NCBI RefSeq assembly: GCF_007827595.1
Contig: NZ_VISR01000034.1
Location: 1-64,000 of the forward strand
Length of the DNA stretch: 64,000 nucleotides
Source of the DNA: Streptomyces sp. BK340
Lineage (GTDB): Bacteria; Actinomycetota; Actinomycetes; Streptomycetales; Streptomycetaceae
Reading direction: 5' to 3'
Each line of letters opens with the position of its first letter. Position 1 is the stretch's first letter. Under the pieces are notes generated by a model. The model did not search any database. It was not told where the DNA came from and saw only the letters and a program-made list of their open reading frames with translations. Shown piece after piece: positions 34,056-43,375 of this stretch. The position numbers and the translations under genes were made by a program.

Positions 34056-36095
34056 TCAGCTCTCGGGGCGGTCTTCCGGAGTCTTGTCCGTCACGGGGGC
34101 GGACTCCGACGCCGTCGACTTGACCGTGCTGATCGCCGCTGTCGCGCCGTTCGCCCCGTTGGTCAGTGCCAGCTCCTTCGGGGAGAGCACCGGCGGGCGG
34201 GTGGACGGGGTGCGACGGGACGAGCCGGTCCACGCGGGCCGCGGCGGGCGCTTGTGGATCGGGGCGAAGATCTCGGCGATCTCCTCCTTGCCCAGGGTCT
34301 CCTTCTCCAGCAGGTGAAGGACGAGCTGGTCGAGCACGTCGCGGTTCTCGACCAGGATCTCCCAGGCCTCGTTGTGCGCGGTCTCGATGAGCTTCTTGAC
34401 CTCTTCGTCGACCAGCGCGGCGACCTCTTCCGAGTAGTCGCGCTGGTGGGCCATCTCACGCCCCAGGAACGGCTCGCTGTTGTCGCCGCCGAACTTGATC
34501 GCGCCGAGCCGCTCGGTCATGCCGTACTGCGTGACCATCGCGCGGGCCAGGTTGGTGGCCTTCTCGATGTCGTTGGCGGCGCCGGTGGTCGGGTCGTGGA
34601 AGACCAGTTCCTCGGCCGCGCGTCCGCCCAGCATGTAGGCGAGCTGGTCGAGCATCTCGTTGCGGGTGGTCGAGTACTTGTCCTCGTCCGGGAGCACCAT
34701 CGTGTAGCCGAGGGCGCGGCCGCGGGAGAGGATCGTGATCTTGTGGACCGGGTCGGAGTTCGGCGAGGCCGCCGCGACCAGGGCATGACCGCCCTCGTGG
34801 TACGCGGTGATCTTCTTCTCCTTGTCCGACATGATCCGGGTCCGCTTCTGCGGGCCCGCGACCACACGGTCGATCGCCTCGTCCAGCGCCTTGTTGTCGA
34901 TCAGCTTCTGATCGCTGCGGGCGGTGAGCAGCGCGGCCTCGTTCAGCACGTTGGCGAGGTCGGCGCCGGTCATGCCGGGGGTGCGGCGGGCGACGGCGGC
35001 CAGGTCGACGTCGGGCGCGACCGGCTTGCCCTTCTGGTGAACCTTGAGGATCTCCATGCGGCCCTGCAGGTCCGGCGGGTCGACCGCGATCTGGCGGTCG
35101 AAGCGGCCGGGGCGGAGCAGAGCCGGGTCGAGGATGTCGGGCCGGTTCGTCGCGGCGATGAGGATCACGCCGCCCTTGACGTCGAAGCCGTCCATCTCGA
35201 CGAGCAGCTGGTTCAGGGTCTGCTCGCGCTCGTCGTGACCACCGCCGAGGCCGGCGCCGCGGTGGCGGCCGACCGCGTCGATCTCGTCGACGAAGACGAT
35301 CGCCGGGGCGTTCGCCTTGGCCTGCTCGAAGAGGTCACGGACTCGGGAGGCACCGACACCGACGAACATCTCGACGAAGTCGGAACCGGAGATCGAGTAG
35401 AAGGGCACTCCGGCCTCGCCGGCCACGGCGCGCGCGAGGAGCGTCTTGCCGGTACCGGGACGGCCGTAGAGGAGCACGCCCTTGGGGATCTTGGCGCCGA
35501 CGGCCTGGAACTTGGCCGGCTCCTGGAGGAACTCCTTGATCTCGTGGAGCTCCTCGACGGCCTCGTCGCAGCCCGCGACGTCGGCGAAGGTCGTCTTCGG
35601 GGTGTCCTTGGTGATGAGCTTGGCCTTGGACTTGCCGAAGTTCATGACCCGGGAGCCGCCGCCCTGCATCTGATTCATCAGGAACAGGAAGACGACCACG
35701 ATCAGGACGAAGGGCAGCAGGGAGAGCAGGACGCCGACGAACGGGTTCTGCTTGGACGGCGAGACCGTGTAGCCGTCCGGAATCTGCTTGTCCTGGTACT
35801 TGGTCTGCAGTGTGGCGGCAATGGTCACGCCCTGGTCGCCGATGTAGCTCGCCTGGATCTTCGAGCTGCCCTCGACCTTCTGGCCGTCCTTGAGGGTGAC
35901 CTTGATGGTCTGCTCGTCACCGGTGGTGAGCTTGGCCGACTCGACCTTGTTCTCGTTGATCGCCGCCACGACCTGGCCGGTGTCCACCGTCTTGTAGCCG
36001 CCGGACGAGCCGACGACCTGCATCAACACGACCACGGCAAGGACGGCCAGCACGATCCACATGACCGGCCCACGGAAGTATCGCTTCACGTCCAT
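34056..36095 (-). CDS. ftsH: FtsH ATP-dependent zinc metalloprotease
   Basis: A 679-residue membrane protease. One helix is at 11-28, then an extracytoplasmic domain (30-118), a second helix (119-140), the AAA+ domain and the peptidase. The zinc site is HEGGH within YHEGGHALVAA; the SRH arginines lie in LLRPGRFDRQI. The Walker A is GRPGTGKT at 211-218, where most FtsH have GPPGTGKT. The C-terminal 55 residues are a Ser/Thr/Lys-rich tail. The start is uncertain: ATG 36095 fits the family. An in-frame ATG at 36131 lies 7 bases after TATCAA and could be a leaderless start. Confidence 0.96.
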   Translation of the reverse strand: MDVKRYFRGPVMWIVLAVLAVVVLMQVVGSSGGYKTVDTGQVVAAINENKVESAKLTTGDEQTIKVTLKDGQKVEGSSKIQASYIGDQGVTIAATLQTKYQDKQIPDGYTVSPSKQNPFVGVLLSLLPFVLIVVVFLFLMNQMQGGGSRVMNFGKSKAKLITKDTPKTTFADVAGCDEAVEELHEIKEFLQEPAKFQAVGAKIPKGVLLYGRPGTGKTLLARAVAGEAGVPFYSISGSDFVEMFVGVGASRVRDLFEQAKANAPAIVFVDEIDAVGRHRGAGLGGGHDEREQTLNQLLVEMDGFDVKGGVILIAATNRPDILDPALLRPGRFDRQIAVDPPDLQGRMEILKVHQKGKPVAPDVDLAAVARRTPGMTGADLANVLNEAALLTARSDQKLIDNKALDEAIDRVVAGPQKRTRIMSDKEKKITAYHEGGHALVAAASPNSDPVHKITILSRGRALGYTMVLPDEDKYSTTRNEMLDQLAYMLGGRAAEELVFHDPTTGAANDIEKATNLARAMVTQYGMTERLGAIKFGGDNSEPFLGREMAHQRDYSEEVAALVDEEVKKLIETAHNEAWEILVENRDVLDQLVLHLLEKETLGKEEIAEIFAPIHKRPPRPAWTGSSRRTPSTRPPVLSPKELALTNGANGATAAISTVKSTASESAPVTDKTPEDRPES

Positions 36096-36290
36096 CCATA
36101 CGGAGCGGTGTCGCCCCGTCCCTCCTGCCATAGTGAGTTTGATAAGACAGTTCTTCTGACGGTACCCCAGCATTGTTGTCCGAAGCCGCACGGAGTGGCA
36201 CGGACGGCTGGCATTCCCGTCTCTGCATGCTCCAACGGCGCGAAACCCGCTGGGGTTCCCGATCGTCTTACAGGGGCTGGCCCGATTGGC

Positions 36291-36851
36291 TCAGCCGCCG
36301 TAGACGTGAGGCGCGAGCGTACCGACGAACGGCAGGTTGCGGTACTTCTCGGCGTAGTCGAGGCCGTAGCCGACGACGAACTCGTTCGGGATGTCGAAGC
36401 CGGCCCATTCCACGTCGATGGCGACCTTGGCGGCGTCCGGCTTGCGCAGCAGCGTGCACACCTTGAGGGACTCCGGCTCGCGGGAGCCGAGGTTGGACAG
36501 CAGCCAGGACAGGGTCAGTCCGGAGTCGATGATGTCCTCGACGATCAGGACGTGCTTGCCCTTGATGTCGGTGTCCAGGTCCTTGAGGATCCGCACGACA
36601 CCGGAGGACTGGGTGCCCGCGCCGTAGGACGACACGGCCATCCAGTCCATGGTGACGGGGGTGGACAGCGCCCGGGCCAGGTCGGCCATGACCATGACGG
36701 CGCCCTTGAGCACGCCGACGATGAGCAGGTCCTTGCCCGCGTACTCCGCGTCGATCTTCGCGGCCAGCTCGGCCAGCTTCGCGTCGATCTCTTCCTTGGT
36801 GATGAGTACCTGCTTGAGGTCGGCACCCATGTCTTTCGCGTCCACCCGCAT
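36291..36851 (-). CDS. hpt: Hypoxanthine (guanine) phosphoribosyltransferase
   Basis: A 186-residue purine-salvage enzyme. The PRPP-binding motif is VLIVEDIIDSGLTLSWLLSNL at about 104-124, with VGVLKGAVMVMADLAR before it and DIPNEFVVGYGLDYAEKYRNL after it. The ATG start at 36851 is followed by VDAKDMGADLKQVLI. It stands in the order tilS-hpt-ftsH on the minus strand, an arrangement conserved from Bacillus to actinobacteria. Confidence 0.97.
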   Translation of the reverse strand: MRVDAKDMGADLKQVLITKEEIDAKLAELAAKIDAEYAGKDLLIVGVLKGAVMVMADLARALSTPVTMDWMAVSSYGAGTQSSGVVRILKDLDTDIKGKHVLIVEDIIDSGLTLSWLLSNLGSREPESLKVCTLLRKPDAAKVAIDVEWAGFDIPNEFVVGYGLDYAEKYRNLPFVGTLAPHVYGG

Positions 36852-36935
36852 CACTTTCGGTCGTCCCGCACTTACGGCCGCTCTTACGGCCACCGGCTGT
36901 CCGGCCCGTCGGAGGGTCGCTCCGGGGGTCCCGAT

Positions 36936-38006
36936 TCAGCCTTGCCGAATCACCAGTCTGCCACCCTGACGCTGGGCGACGACTTTGCCGGGGAGATTGA
37001 TGGCTCCCTGGCCCCGCCAGCCGGTGATCAGCCGGTCGACCTCCTCGATGTGGCGGGCGAAGAGGGAGCCGGCCGGGGCGCCTGCCTGGATGGCGGCGCG
37101 GCGCAGGATGCGGCGGCGTACGGCGGGCGGGAGGGCGTAGAGCTTGGCGCACTCCAGGAGGCCCGTGGCGTCGCGTACGGAGGCCTCGGCCTGGGAGGCC
37201 CAGGAGTCGAGGGCGTCGGCGTCGTCGCGGGAGAGCTGGGCGGTGCGGGCGAGGGCTTCCACGACGCCTTTGCCGAGGGCCTTCTCCAGGGCGGGCAGAC
37301 CTTCGTGCCGGAGCCGGGAGCGGGTGTAGGCGGGGTCGGCGTTGTGCGGGTCGTCCCAGACGGGCAGGGACTGCACCATGCAGGCCTTGCGGGCGGTCTG
37401 GCGGTCGATGTGCAGGAAGGGGCGCCGGTAACGGCCGTCGGCCCCCGAGACCGCGGCCATTCCGGACAGGGAGCGGATGCCGGAGCCGCGGGCGAGGCCG
37501 AGCAGGACGGTTTCGGCCTGGTCGTCGCGGGTGTGGCCGAGCAGGACCGCGGCGGCGCCGTGCCGTTCGGCCGCGGCGTCGAGGGCGGCGTAGCGGGCGT
37601 CCCGGGCGGCGGCCTCGGGGCCGCCCTCGCGGCCGACGGACACGGCGATGGACTCGGCGGGGTCGAGGCCGAGCTCACGCAGCCTGAGGACGACCTCGTC
37701 GGCCCTGAGGTCGGAGCCGGGCTGGAGGCCGTGGTCCACGGTGATGCCGCCGGCGCGGATGCCGAGCTTGGGGGCCTCGAAGGCGAGGGCCGAGGCGAGC
37801 GCCATGGAGTCGGCGCCGCCGGAGCACGCGACCAGCACGAGCGGGGAGGGGGTGCGCTCGTTCCGGCTCGGTCCGCGGGCTTCCACGGTGGCAGCCGTCG
37901 CGGCTGTCATCGCTGCTTCGGTGATGCGGCTGTGGTCGATGAGGAGGTCGTGGAGGGCGCGGCGGACCGCCAGGCGTATCGCCGCGACCGCAGGATGGGG
38001 ACCCAT
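36936..38006 (-). CDS. tilS: tRNA(Ile)-lysidine synthase
   Basis: A 356-residue N-type ATP pyrophosphatase that puts lysidine on C34 of tRNA-Ile(CAU), making AUA decoding possible. The P-loop SGGADSMALASAL is at about 62-74. HTRDDQAETVLLGLARGSG and the Arg-rich DPAYTRSRLRHEGLPALEKAL region are characteristic. The long N-terminal stretch of about 55 residues before the P-loop is usual in Streptomyces. There are 84 bases between its stop and the hpt start. Confidence 0.95.
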   Translation of the reverse strand: MGPHPAVAAIRLAVRRALHDLLIDHSRITEAAMTAATAATVEARGPSRNERTPSPLVLVACSGGADSMALASALAFEAPKLGIRAGGITVDHGLQPGSDLRADEVVLRLRELGLDPAESIAVSVGREGGPEAAARDARYAALDAAAERHGAAAVLLGHTRDDQAETVLLGLARGSGIRSLSGMAAVSGADGRYRRPFLHIDRQTARKACMVQSLPVWDDPHNADPAYTRSRLRHEGLPALEKALGKGVVEALARTAQLSRDDADALDSWASQAEASVRDATGLLECAKLYALPPAVRRRILRRAAIQAGAPAGSLFARHIEEVDRLITGWRGQGAINLPGKVVAQRQGGRLVIRQG

Positions 38007-38198
38007 GTCCGGTTCCCTTCATGAAGTTTTCGGGGGGTGAGCCCGAGATCGGTCACTCAGAGTGTGTAGATGGTGACAGAAGCGGGCCGTTCCCCGAGCA
38101 TTGCACGCCTACCCATCGCTCACGGTCCCTCGGACGGGTGATTGGAGGGGCGTTCGCCTGCCGTAGGCCGGATTCGGTTCACGACTTCCCCACGCGCT

Positions 38199-39347
38199 TC
38201 ACGACTCGGCCTTGCGGTGCACCCGTGCGACCCAGTCCGCCGGTTTGGCGATCTCCGCCTTGGTGGGCAGGGTGTTGGGGGAGGTCCACACCCGGTTGAA
38301 GCCGTCCATGCCGACCTGTTCGACGACGGCGCGCACGAAGCGTTCGCCGTCCCGGTACTGCCTGAGCTTGGCGTCGAGGCCGAGCAGTTTGCGCAGGGCG
38401 AGGTCGAGGCGGGAGGCCCCCTTGGCACGGCGCTGCTGGAACTTCTCGCGGATCTCGGAGACGGTCGGCACGACGCTCGGGCCCACCCCGTCCATGACGA
38501 AGTCGGCGTGCCCCTCCAGCAGGGACATGACCGCGGTGAGGCGGCCGAGGATCTCGCGCTGGACCGGGGTCTGCACCAGCTCCACGAAGGAGCGTCCCTC
38601 GTCGTCCTCCTCGCCCTCGGGGCGGCCGCCGGCGAGGGACTGGGCGGCTTCCCGGATGCGCTCCAGGACGGTCATCGGATCGACGTCGGTCTCCGCCAAG
38701 AACGACTGGATTTCACCCTCGAGGTGGTCACGCAGCCAGGGCACGGCGGTGAACTGCGTGCGGTGGGTCTCCTCGTGCAGGCACACCCAGAGCCTGAAGT
38801 CGTGCGGCTCGACGTCGAGTTCGCGCTCCACGTGGACGATGTTGGGGGCGACGAGGAGGAGGCGGCCGCCGCCGCTCGGTGCGTCGGGGGGGCCGCCGGC
38901 CGGGAGGTCGCGGGAGGCGGGGGCGAAGGTCTCGTACTGGCCGAGGACGCGGGAGGAGAGGAACGACAGCAGCATGCCGAGTTCGACGCCGGTCACCTTG
39001 CCGCCGACCGCGCCGAGGACCGCGTTGCCGGGGCTGCTGCCACGGCGTTCCTGCATCTTGTCCAGCAGGGGCTTGAGGATCTCCCGGAAGCCGGCGACGT
39101 TGGCCCGGACCCAGCCCGGCCGGTCGACGACCAGGACGGGGGTGTCGTGGGTCTCCTCGGTGCCCAGCCGGGTGAAGCCCCGGACGTGTCCCTCCGAGGC
39201 CTTCGCGTGCCGGCGCAGCTCCGCCACGACGGCCCTGGCCTCGTCGCGGCTGACTTCGGGTCCCGGTCGTACGAGCCGTGTCGCGGTCGCCACCGCGAGG
39301 TTCCAGTCGACCATCCCGGGAGATGCGGTGCCACCGAAGCTCGTCAT
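38199..39347 (-). CDS. Zinc-dependent metalloprotease-like protein (DUF2342)
   Basis: A 382-residue zincin-fold protein of the actinobacterial DUF2342 family, often labelled coenzyme F420 biosynthesis-associated. The metal motif is HEETH in LWVCLHEETHRTQF near 230-243. Other family blocks are MLLSFLSSRVLGQYE and EGHADFVMDGVGPSVVPTV, where the Glu is a probable third ligand. No signal peptide is present. The actual substrate is unknown; the F420 label comes from phylogenetic co-occurrence and there are no F420 genes next to it here. Its neighbours are tilS and dacB on the same strand. Confidence 0.88.
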   Translation of the reverse strand: MTSFGGTASPGMVDWNLAVATATRLVRPGPEVSRDEARAVVAELRRHAKASEGHVRGFTRLGTEETHDTPVLVVDRPGWVRANVAGFREILKPLLDKMQERRGSSPGNAVLGAVGGKVTGVELGMLLSFLSSRVLGQYETFAPASRDLPAGGPPDAPSGGGRLLLVAPNIVHVERELDVEPHDFRLWVCLHEETHRTQFTAVPWLRDHLEGEIQSFLAETDVDPMTVLERIREAAQSLAGGRPEGEEDDEGRSFVELVQTPVQREILGRLTAVMSLLEGHADFVMDGVGPSVVPTVSEIREKFQQRRAKGASRLDLALRKLLGLDAKLRQYRDGERFVRAVVEQVGMDGFNRVWTSPNTLPTKAEIAKPADWVARVHRKAES

Positions 39348-39435
39348 GCGTCAACGGTACGTGAGCGCTCCCGCTTGGGGCAGGCCATGGGCGTCGGGTG
39401 AGGTGCGGTTTCCCGTGCGGTGACGGGTGTTGGCG

Positions 39436-41037
39436 TTACCGGCAGCCGCAGCCCGCCAGCGCCGTCGCCGTCCTGTCCAAAGCCGCCTGGGCCTCGTCGC
39501 GGTTGGTCGTGCCGGAGGCCAGGAAGGCGAAGGCCAGGAGGTGGCCGTCCTGGTCCACGACCGTGCCCGCCAGGGTGTTCACGCCCGTGAGGGTGCCCGT
39601 CTTCGCGCGTACGACGCCTGCGGCGCCGTCGGTGTAGCGGGCGGCCAGGGTGCCGGTGAAGCCGGCCACGGGGAGGCCGGTCAGGACCGGGCGGAGGCCG
39701 GGGCGGGCGGGGTCGGCGGCCTTGACCAGCAGGGCGGTGAGGAGGTTCGCCGTGACCCGGTCGTCGCGGTTGAGGCCGCTGCCGTCGTGGAATGCGGCGC
39801 CGGACATGGGCAGGCCGAGCTTGGTGAGCCGGGTGGCGACGGCCTTGGCGCCGCCGTCGAAGCTGCCCGCCCGGCCACTGGCCAGGGCGGTCTGGCGGGC
39901 CAGGGCCTCGGCGATGTCGTTGTCGCTGTACGTCAGCATGCGCTCGACCAGGGCGGACAGCGGCGGCGAGGAGACGGTGGCGAGGGTCTCGGCGCGGCTG
40001 GTGGCCTTGGAGGGGCCGGGGGGCGTGGACTTGATGCCGGCCTGCCGCAGGTAGTCCGCGAACTTGCGGGCCGCGTCGGCCGCCGGGTCGCTCACACGGG
40101 TCGCCGGGCCGCTGCTGGAGTTGCCGATGCGGCCCTCGTCCGCGGTCAGGGCGCTGACGGGGGCGAGGTTCTCGTCGACGCCGACGGGATGCAGCGCGGG
40201 GCCGGAGAAGAGCGTGGTGTCGTAGGAGAGCGTGATCCGGTCGATGCCGCGCTTCTCGAGGGCGGCCGCCGCGTCGGCGGCGAGTGCGCGCAGGCTCGCC
40301 CAGCCCTCGGCCTTCGGGCGGGCGGTGAGGGTGGGGTCGCCGCCGCCGACCAGGATCAGTTCCTTGGTGTCGGGTTCGAGTGCGGCGCGGGTGGTGAGGC
40401 GGTGGTCGGGGCCGAGCGCGGAGAGGGCGGCGACGGCGGTGGCGATCTTGGTGGTGGAGGCGGGGGTGAAGGCCCGGTCGGCGGCGGTGCCGTACAGCTG
40501 CTTGCCGGTGCCGACGTCGACGACGGCCGCCGCGTGGCCGCCGCCGAGCTCGGGGGCGGCCAGGAGCGGCCCCAGGACGTCCGAGAGGGCCTGCCGGCCC
40601 GGCGGGGCCTTCTTGGTGCTGACGGCACCCGTGGAGCTGCCCAGGCCCGTCAGGACGGCCGGGGCGCTCGGTGCGGGCCTGGGTCCCCGCGCGCTGGTGC
40701 CGGAGTCGCCGTGATCTGCGCCACCTGACCGCTCCAGGGCGGCGACCCGGTCCCGCTCGGCCGTACGCTGACCGTTGGCGTCCCAGGGACCGGCGACGGT
40801 CACCACACCGGCGGCCAGCGCCAGCCCGGCGGTGGCGGCGCCCGCGGTGTACTGCCAGGTCCTGACGGCTCGCGGCCGGGGGAGGTGTGCAAGCCCGGGG
40901 CGCACTGCCTTCGTCAGCCGCGCGACCCCTGGTTTCGCGGCCGTCACGGCGCGCGCCAGTCGCGGTCGTACGGCGTTCGCGAGCCGCACCATCTGCGGTC
41001 TCGCGGCTCGCCAAGGCCTCAGCTCTGGCACGACCAC
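39436..41037 (-). CDS. dacB: D-alanyl-D-alanine carboxypeptidase/endopeptidase (PBP4, DacB type)
   Basis: A 533-residue low-molecular-mass penicillin-binding protein. The three active-site motifs are SxxK in FTPASTTKIATA (near 189), SDN in MLTYSDNDIAEAL (near 383) and KTG in VRAKTGTLTG (near 483). A single membrane helix lies at about 63-83. Before it is a basic cytoplasmic segment with two similar blocks, VRLANAVRPRLARAV and VARLTKAVRPGLAHL. It trims or opens peptidoglycan peptides outside the membrane. The GTG start (41035-41037) is close to the divergent ppa gene. Confidence 0.93.
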   Translation of the reverse strand: MVVPELRPWRAARPQMVRLANAVRPRLARAVTAAKPGVARLTKAVRPGLAHLPRPRAVRTWQYTAGAATAGLALAAGVVTVAGPWDANGQRTAERDRVAALERSGGADHGDSGTSARGPRPAPSAPAVLTGLGSSTGAVSTKKAPPGRQALSDVLGPLLAAPELGGGHAAAVVDVGTGKQLYGTAADRAFTPASTTKIATAVAALSALGPDHRLTTRAALEPDTKELILVGGGDPTLTARPKAEGWASLRALAADAAAALEKRGIDRITLSYDTTLFSGPALHPVGVDENLAPVSALTADEGRIGNSSSGPATRVSDPAADAARKFADYLRQAGIKSTPPGPSKATSRAETLATVSSPPLSALVERMLTYSDNDIAEALARQTALASGRAGSFDGGAKAVATRLTKLGLPMSGAAFHDGSGLNRDDRVTANLLTALLVKAADPARPGLRPVLTGLPVAGFTGTLAARYTDGAAGVVRAKTGTLTGVNTLAGTVVDQDGHLLAFAFLASGTTNRDEAQAALDRTATALAGCGCR

Positions 41038-41116
41038 CAGCCCCTTTCGCGATCACACACCTGCGTGAGGGACACTTAACCACCAGAACTATGTGCTGAT
41101 CATGGAGGAGCCACCG

Positions 41117-41608
41117 GTGGAGTTCGACGTCACGATCGAGATCCCGAAGGGTTCGCGGAACAAGTACGAGGTGGACCACGAGACCGGTCGGATCCGCCTG
41201 GACCGTCGCCTCTTCACCTCGACCGCCTACCCGACCGACTACGGCTTCGTCGAGAACACCCTCGGCGAGGACGGCGACCCGCTGGACGCGCTGGTCATCC
41301 TGGACGAGCCGACCTTCCCGGGCTGCCTGATCAAGTGCCGTGCGATCGGCATGTTCCGGATGACGGACGAGGCGGGCGGCGACGACAAGCTGCTGTGCGT
41401 TCCGGCCACCGACCCGCGTGTCGAGCACCTGCGCGACATCCACCACGTGTCGGAGTTCGACCGCCTGGAGATCCAGCACTTCTTCGAGGTGTACAAGGAC
41501 CTGGAGCCCGGCAAGTCGGTCGAGGGTGCCAACTGGGTGGGCCGCACGGACGCCGAGGTGGAGATCGAGCGGTCGTACAAGCGCTTCAAGGAGCAGGGCG
41601 GTCACTGA
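41117..41608 (+). CDS. ppa: Inorganic pyrophosphatase
   Basis: A 163-residue soluble family I enzyme. It shows EFDVTIEIPKGSRNKYEVD at the start, RLFTSTAYPTDYGFVENTL, and the metal-site signature DGDPLDALVI. The ending EVEIERSYKRFKEQ is typical. The GTG start at 41117 is chosen because GGAGGAG lies 6 bases upstream and gives exactly the usual actinobacterial length. It is divergent from dacB and followed by a strong hairpin. Confidence 0.98.
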   Translation: MEFDVTIEIPKGSRNKYEVDHETGRIRLDRRLFTSTAYPTDYGFVENTLGEDGDPLDALVILDEPTFPGCLIKCRAIGMFRMTDEAGGDDKLLCVPATDPRVEHLRDIHHVSEFDRLEIQHFFEVYKDLEPGKSVEGANWVGRTDAEVEIERSYKRFKEQGGH

Positions 41609-41620
41609 CCACCCCGCGCC

Positions 41621-41660
41621 CGCGAACGGGCCGTACGCGCACGCGTGCGGCCCGTTCGCG
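41621..41660. terminator. ppa terminator
   Basis: Arms CGCGAACGGGCCG (41621-41633) and the complement (41648-41660) form a perfect 13-bp stem with a 14-base GC-rich loop. It ends the ppa transcript. Confidence 0.85.
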
Positions 41661-41714
41661 TACCCATGCGCATACTGAGGCTTACGGAAGGTCGCGTTCA
41701 GGGAGCAGTGCCAG

Positions 41715-43370
41715 GTGACGGAGGCGGAGGACCGCAAGCCCCGGTCGGACGAGGCGCGGTACGACCCGGAGATCACGTCCGAGTTCGCCGTTCCCGAGGG
41801 CATCGAGGCGCCCGAGGGCGCGGTCGAGCCGGAGACCACCTCCGAGTTCGCCCTGCCGGAGGGGCTGGCGGTGCCGCAACCGCCGAGTGCCGAGCCGGAG
41901 GGGTCGGCGTTCAGCCTGCCGCGCACCTACAGCGCCAAGGACGCCCCGCCCGCGTTCACCCCGGCGACCGGGATGCCGGCGGTCAGCCTGATCAAGGACG
42001 CGCCCTGGCAGGACCGGATGCGCACGATGCTGCGCATGCCGGTGGCCGAGCGGCCGGCGCCGGAGCCGGCGCAGAAGGCCGATGAGGGCGGGCCCGCCGT
42101 CCCGCGCGTGCTCGACCTGACGCTGCGTATCGGTGAGCTGCTGCTGGCGGGCGGCGAGGGCGCGGAGGACGTGGAGGCCGCGATGTTCGCGGTGTGCCGG
42201 TCCTACGGGCTGGACCGCTGCGAGCCGACCGTCACCTTCACGCTGCTGTCGATCTCCCATCAGCCGTCCCTGGTGGAGGACCCGGTCACCGCGTCCCGGA
42301 CCGTACGCCGGCGGGGCACGGACTACACACGGCTCGCGGCCGTGTTCCAGCTGGTGGACGACCTGACCGACCCGGAGACCCATGTCTCCCTGGAGGAGGC
42401 CTACCGACGGCTGGCGGAGATCCGCCGCAACCGGCACCCCTACCCCGGCTGGGCCCTGACCCTGGCGAGCGGGCTGCTCGCGGGTGCGGCCTCCGTGCTG
42501 GTCGGCGGTGACCTGATCGTCTTCGTGGCGGCGGCGGTCGGCGCGATGCTCGGCGACCGGCTGGCGTGGCTGTGCGCGGGCCGGGGGCTGCCGGAGTTCT
42601 ACCAGTTCACGATCGCCGCGATGCCCCCGGCGGCGATCGGGGTGGCGTTCTCGCTGGCGCACGTCGACGTGGCGGCGTCCGCGGTCGTCACCGGTGGGCT
42701 GTTCGCGCTGCTGCCCGGGCGGGCGCTGGTGGCGGGCGTGCAGGACGGGCTGACGGGCTTCTACATCACCGCGGCGGCCCGCCTGCTGGAGGTCATGTAC
42801 TTCTTCGTCGGCATCGTCATCGGCGTGCTGACCGTCCTGTACTTCGGCGTGAAGGTGGGCGGCGAGCTCAACCCGGACGCGGCGATGAACATCTCCGACC
42901 GGCCGCTGATCCAGATCGCCGCGTCCATGCTGCTGTCGCTGACGTTCGCCGTACTGCTGCAGCAGGAACGATCCACCGTGCTGGCGGTGACCCTCAACGG
43001 CGGTGTGGCGTGGTCGGTGTACGGCGCCATGCACTACGTGGGCGGCATCTCCCCCGTCGCCTCCACAGCGGTGGCTGCGGGGCTGGTGGGGCTGTTCGGG
43101 CAGCTGCTGTCGCGGTACCGGTTCGCGTCCGCGCTGCCCTACACGACGGCGGCGATCGGGCCGCTGCTGCCCGGTTCGGCCACGTACTTCGGGCTGCTGT
43201 CCATGGCGCAGAACGAGATCGACAAGGGACTGGTGTCCCTGGCGAAGGCCGCCTCGCTGGCCATGGCGATCGCCATCGGGGTCAACCTGGGATCGGAGAT
43301 CTCCAGGCTGACCCTGCGGGTCGGCTCCGCCGGCAAGCGGAGGGCTGCCAAGCGGACCAGGGGCTTCTGA
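41715..43370 (+). CDS. ThrE-family threonine/serine exporter
   Basis: A 551-residue protein of the two-domain ThrE family. After a cytoplasmic N-terminus of about 130 residues comes the amphipathic hydrolase-like part (LRIGELLLAGGEGAEDVEAAM). About ten membrane helices follow from residue 245 on. The N-terminus contains a near-perfect repeat, ITSEFAVPEGI and TTSEFALPEGL, about 27 residues apart. ThrE of Corynebacterium exports threonine and serine with proton uptake. The GTG start at 41715 has GGGAG about 9 bases upstream. It is convergent with the DedA gene with only a few bases between. Confidence 0.88.
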   Translation: MTEAEDRKPRSDEARYDPEITSEFAVPEGIEAPEGAVEPETTSEFALPEGLAVPQPPSAEPEGSAFSLPRTYSAKDAPPAFTPATGMPAVSLIKDAPWQDRMRTMLRMPVAERPAPEPAQKADEGGPAVPRVLDLTLRIGELLLAGGEGAEDVEAAMFAVCRSYGLDRCEPTVTFTLLSISHQPSLVEDPVTASRTVRRRGTDYTRLAAVFQLVDDLTDPETHVSLEEAYRRLAEIRRNRHPYPGWALTLASGLLAGAASVLVGGDLIVFVAAAVGAMLGDRLAWLCAGRGLPEFYQFTIAAMPPAAIGVAFSLAHVDVAASAVVTGGLFALLPGRALVAGVQDGLTGFYITAAARLLEVMYFFVGIVIGVLTVLYFGVKVGGELNPDAAMNISDRPLIQIAASMLLSLTFAVLLQQERSTVLAVTLNGGVAWSVYGAMHYVGGISPVASTAVAAGLVGLFGQLLSRYRFASALPYTTAAIGPLLPGSATYFGLLSMAQNEIDKGLVSLAKAASLAMAIAIGVNLGSEISRLTLRVGSAGKRRAAKRTRGF

Positions 43371-43375
43371 GCCGC

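Noticed and set aside
34056..36191. Longest FtsH start at 36191
   Set aside because: The extra N-terminal residues are basic and polar, lack a ribosome site and are not seen in the family; 36095 or 36131 fits better.
34254..38024. 1256-codon plus-strand frame across ftsH, hpt and tilS
   Set aside because: It runs antisense to three well-recognised genes and shows only shadow composition.
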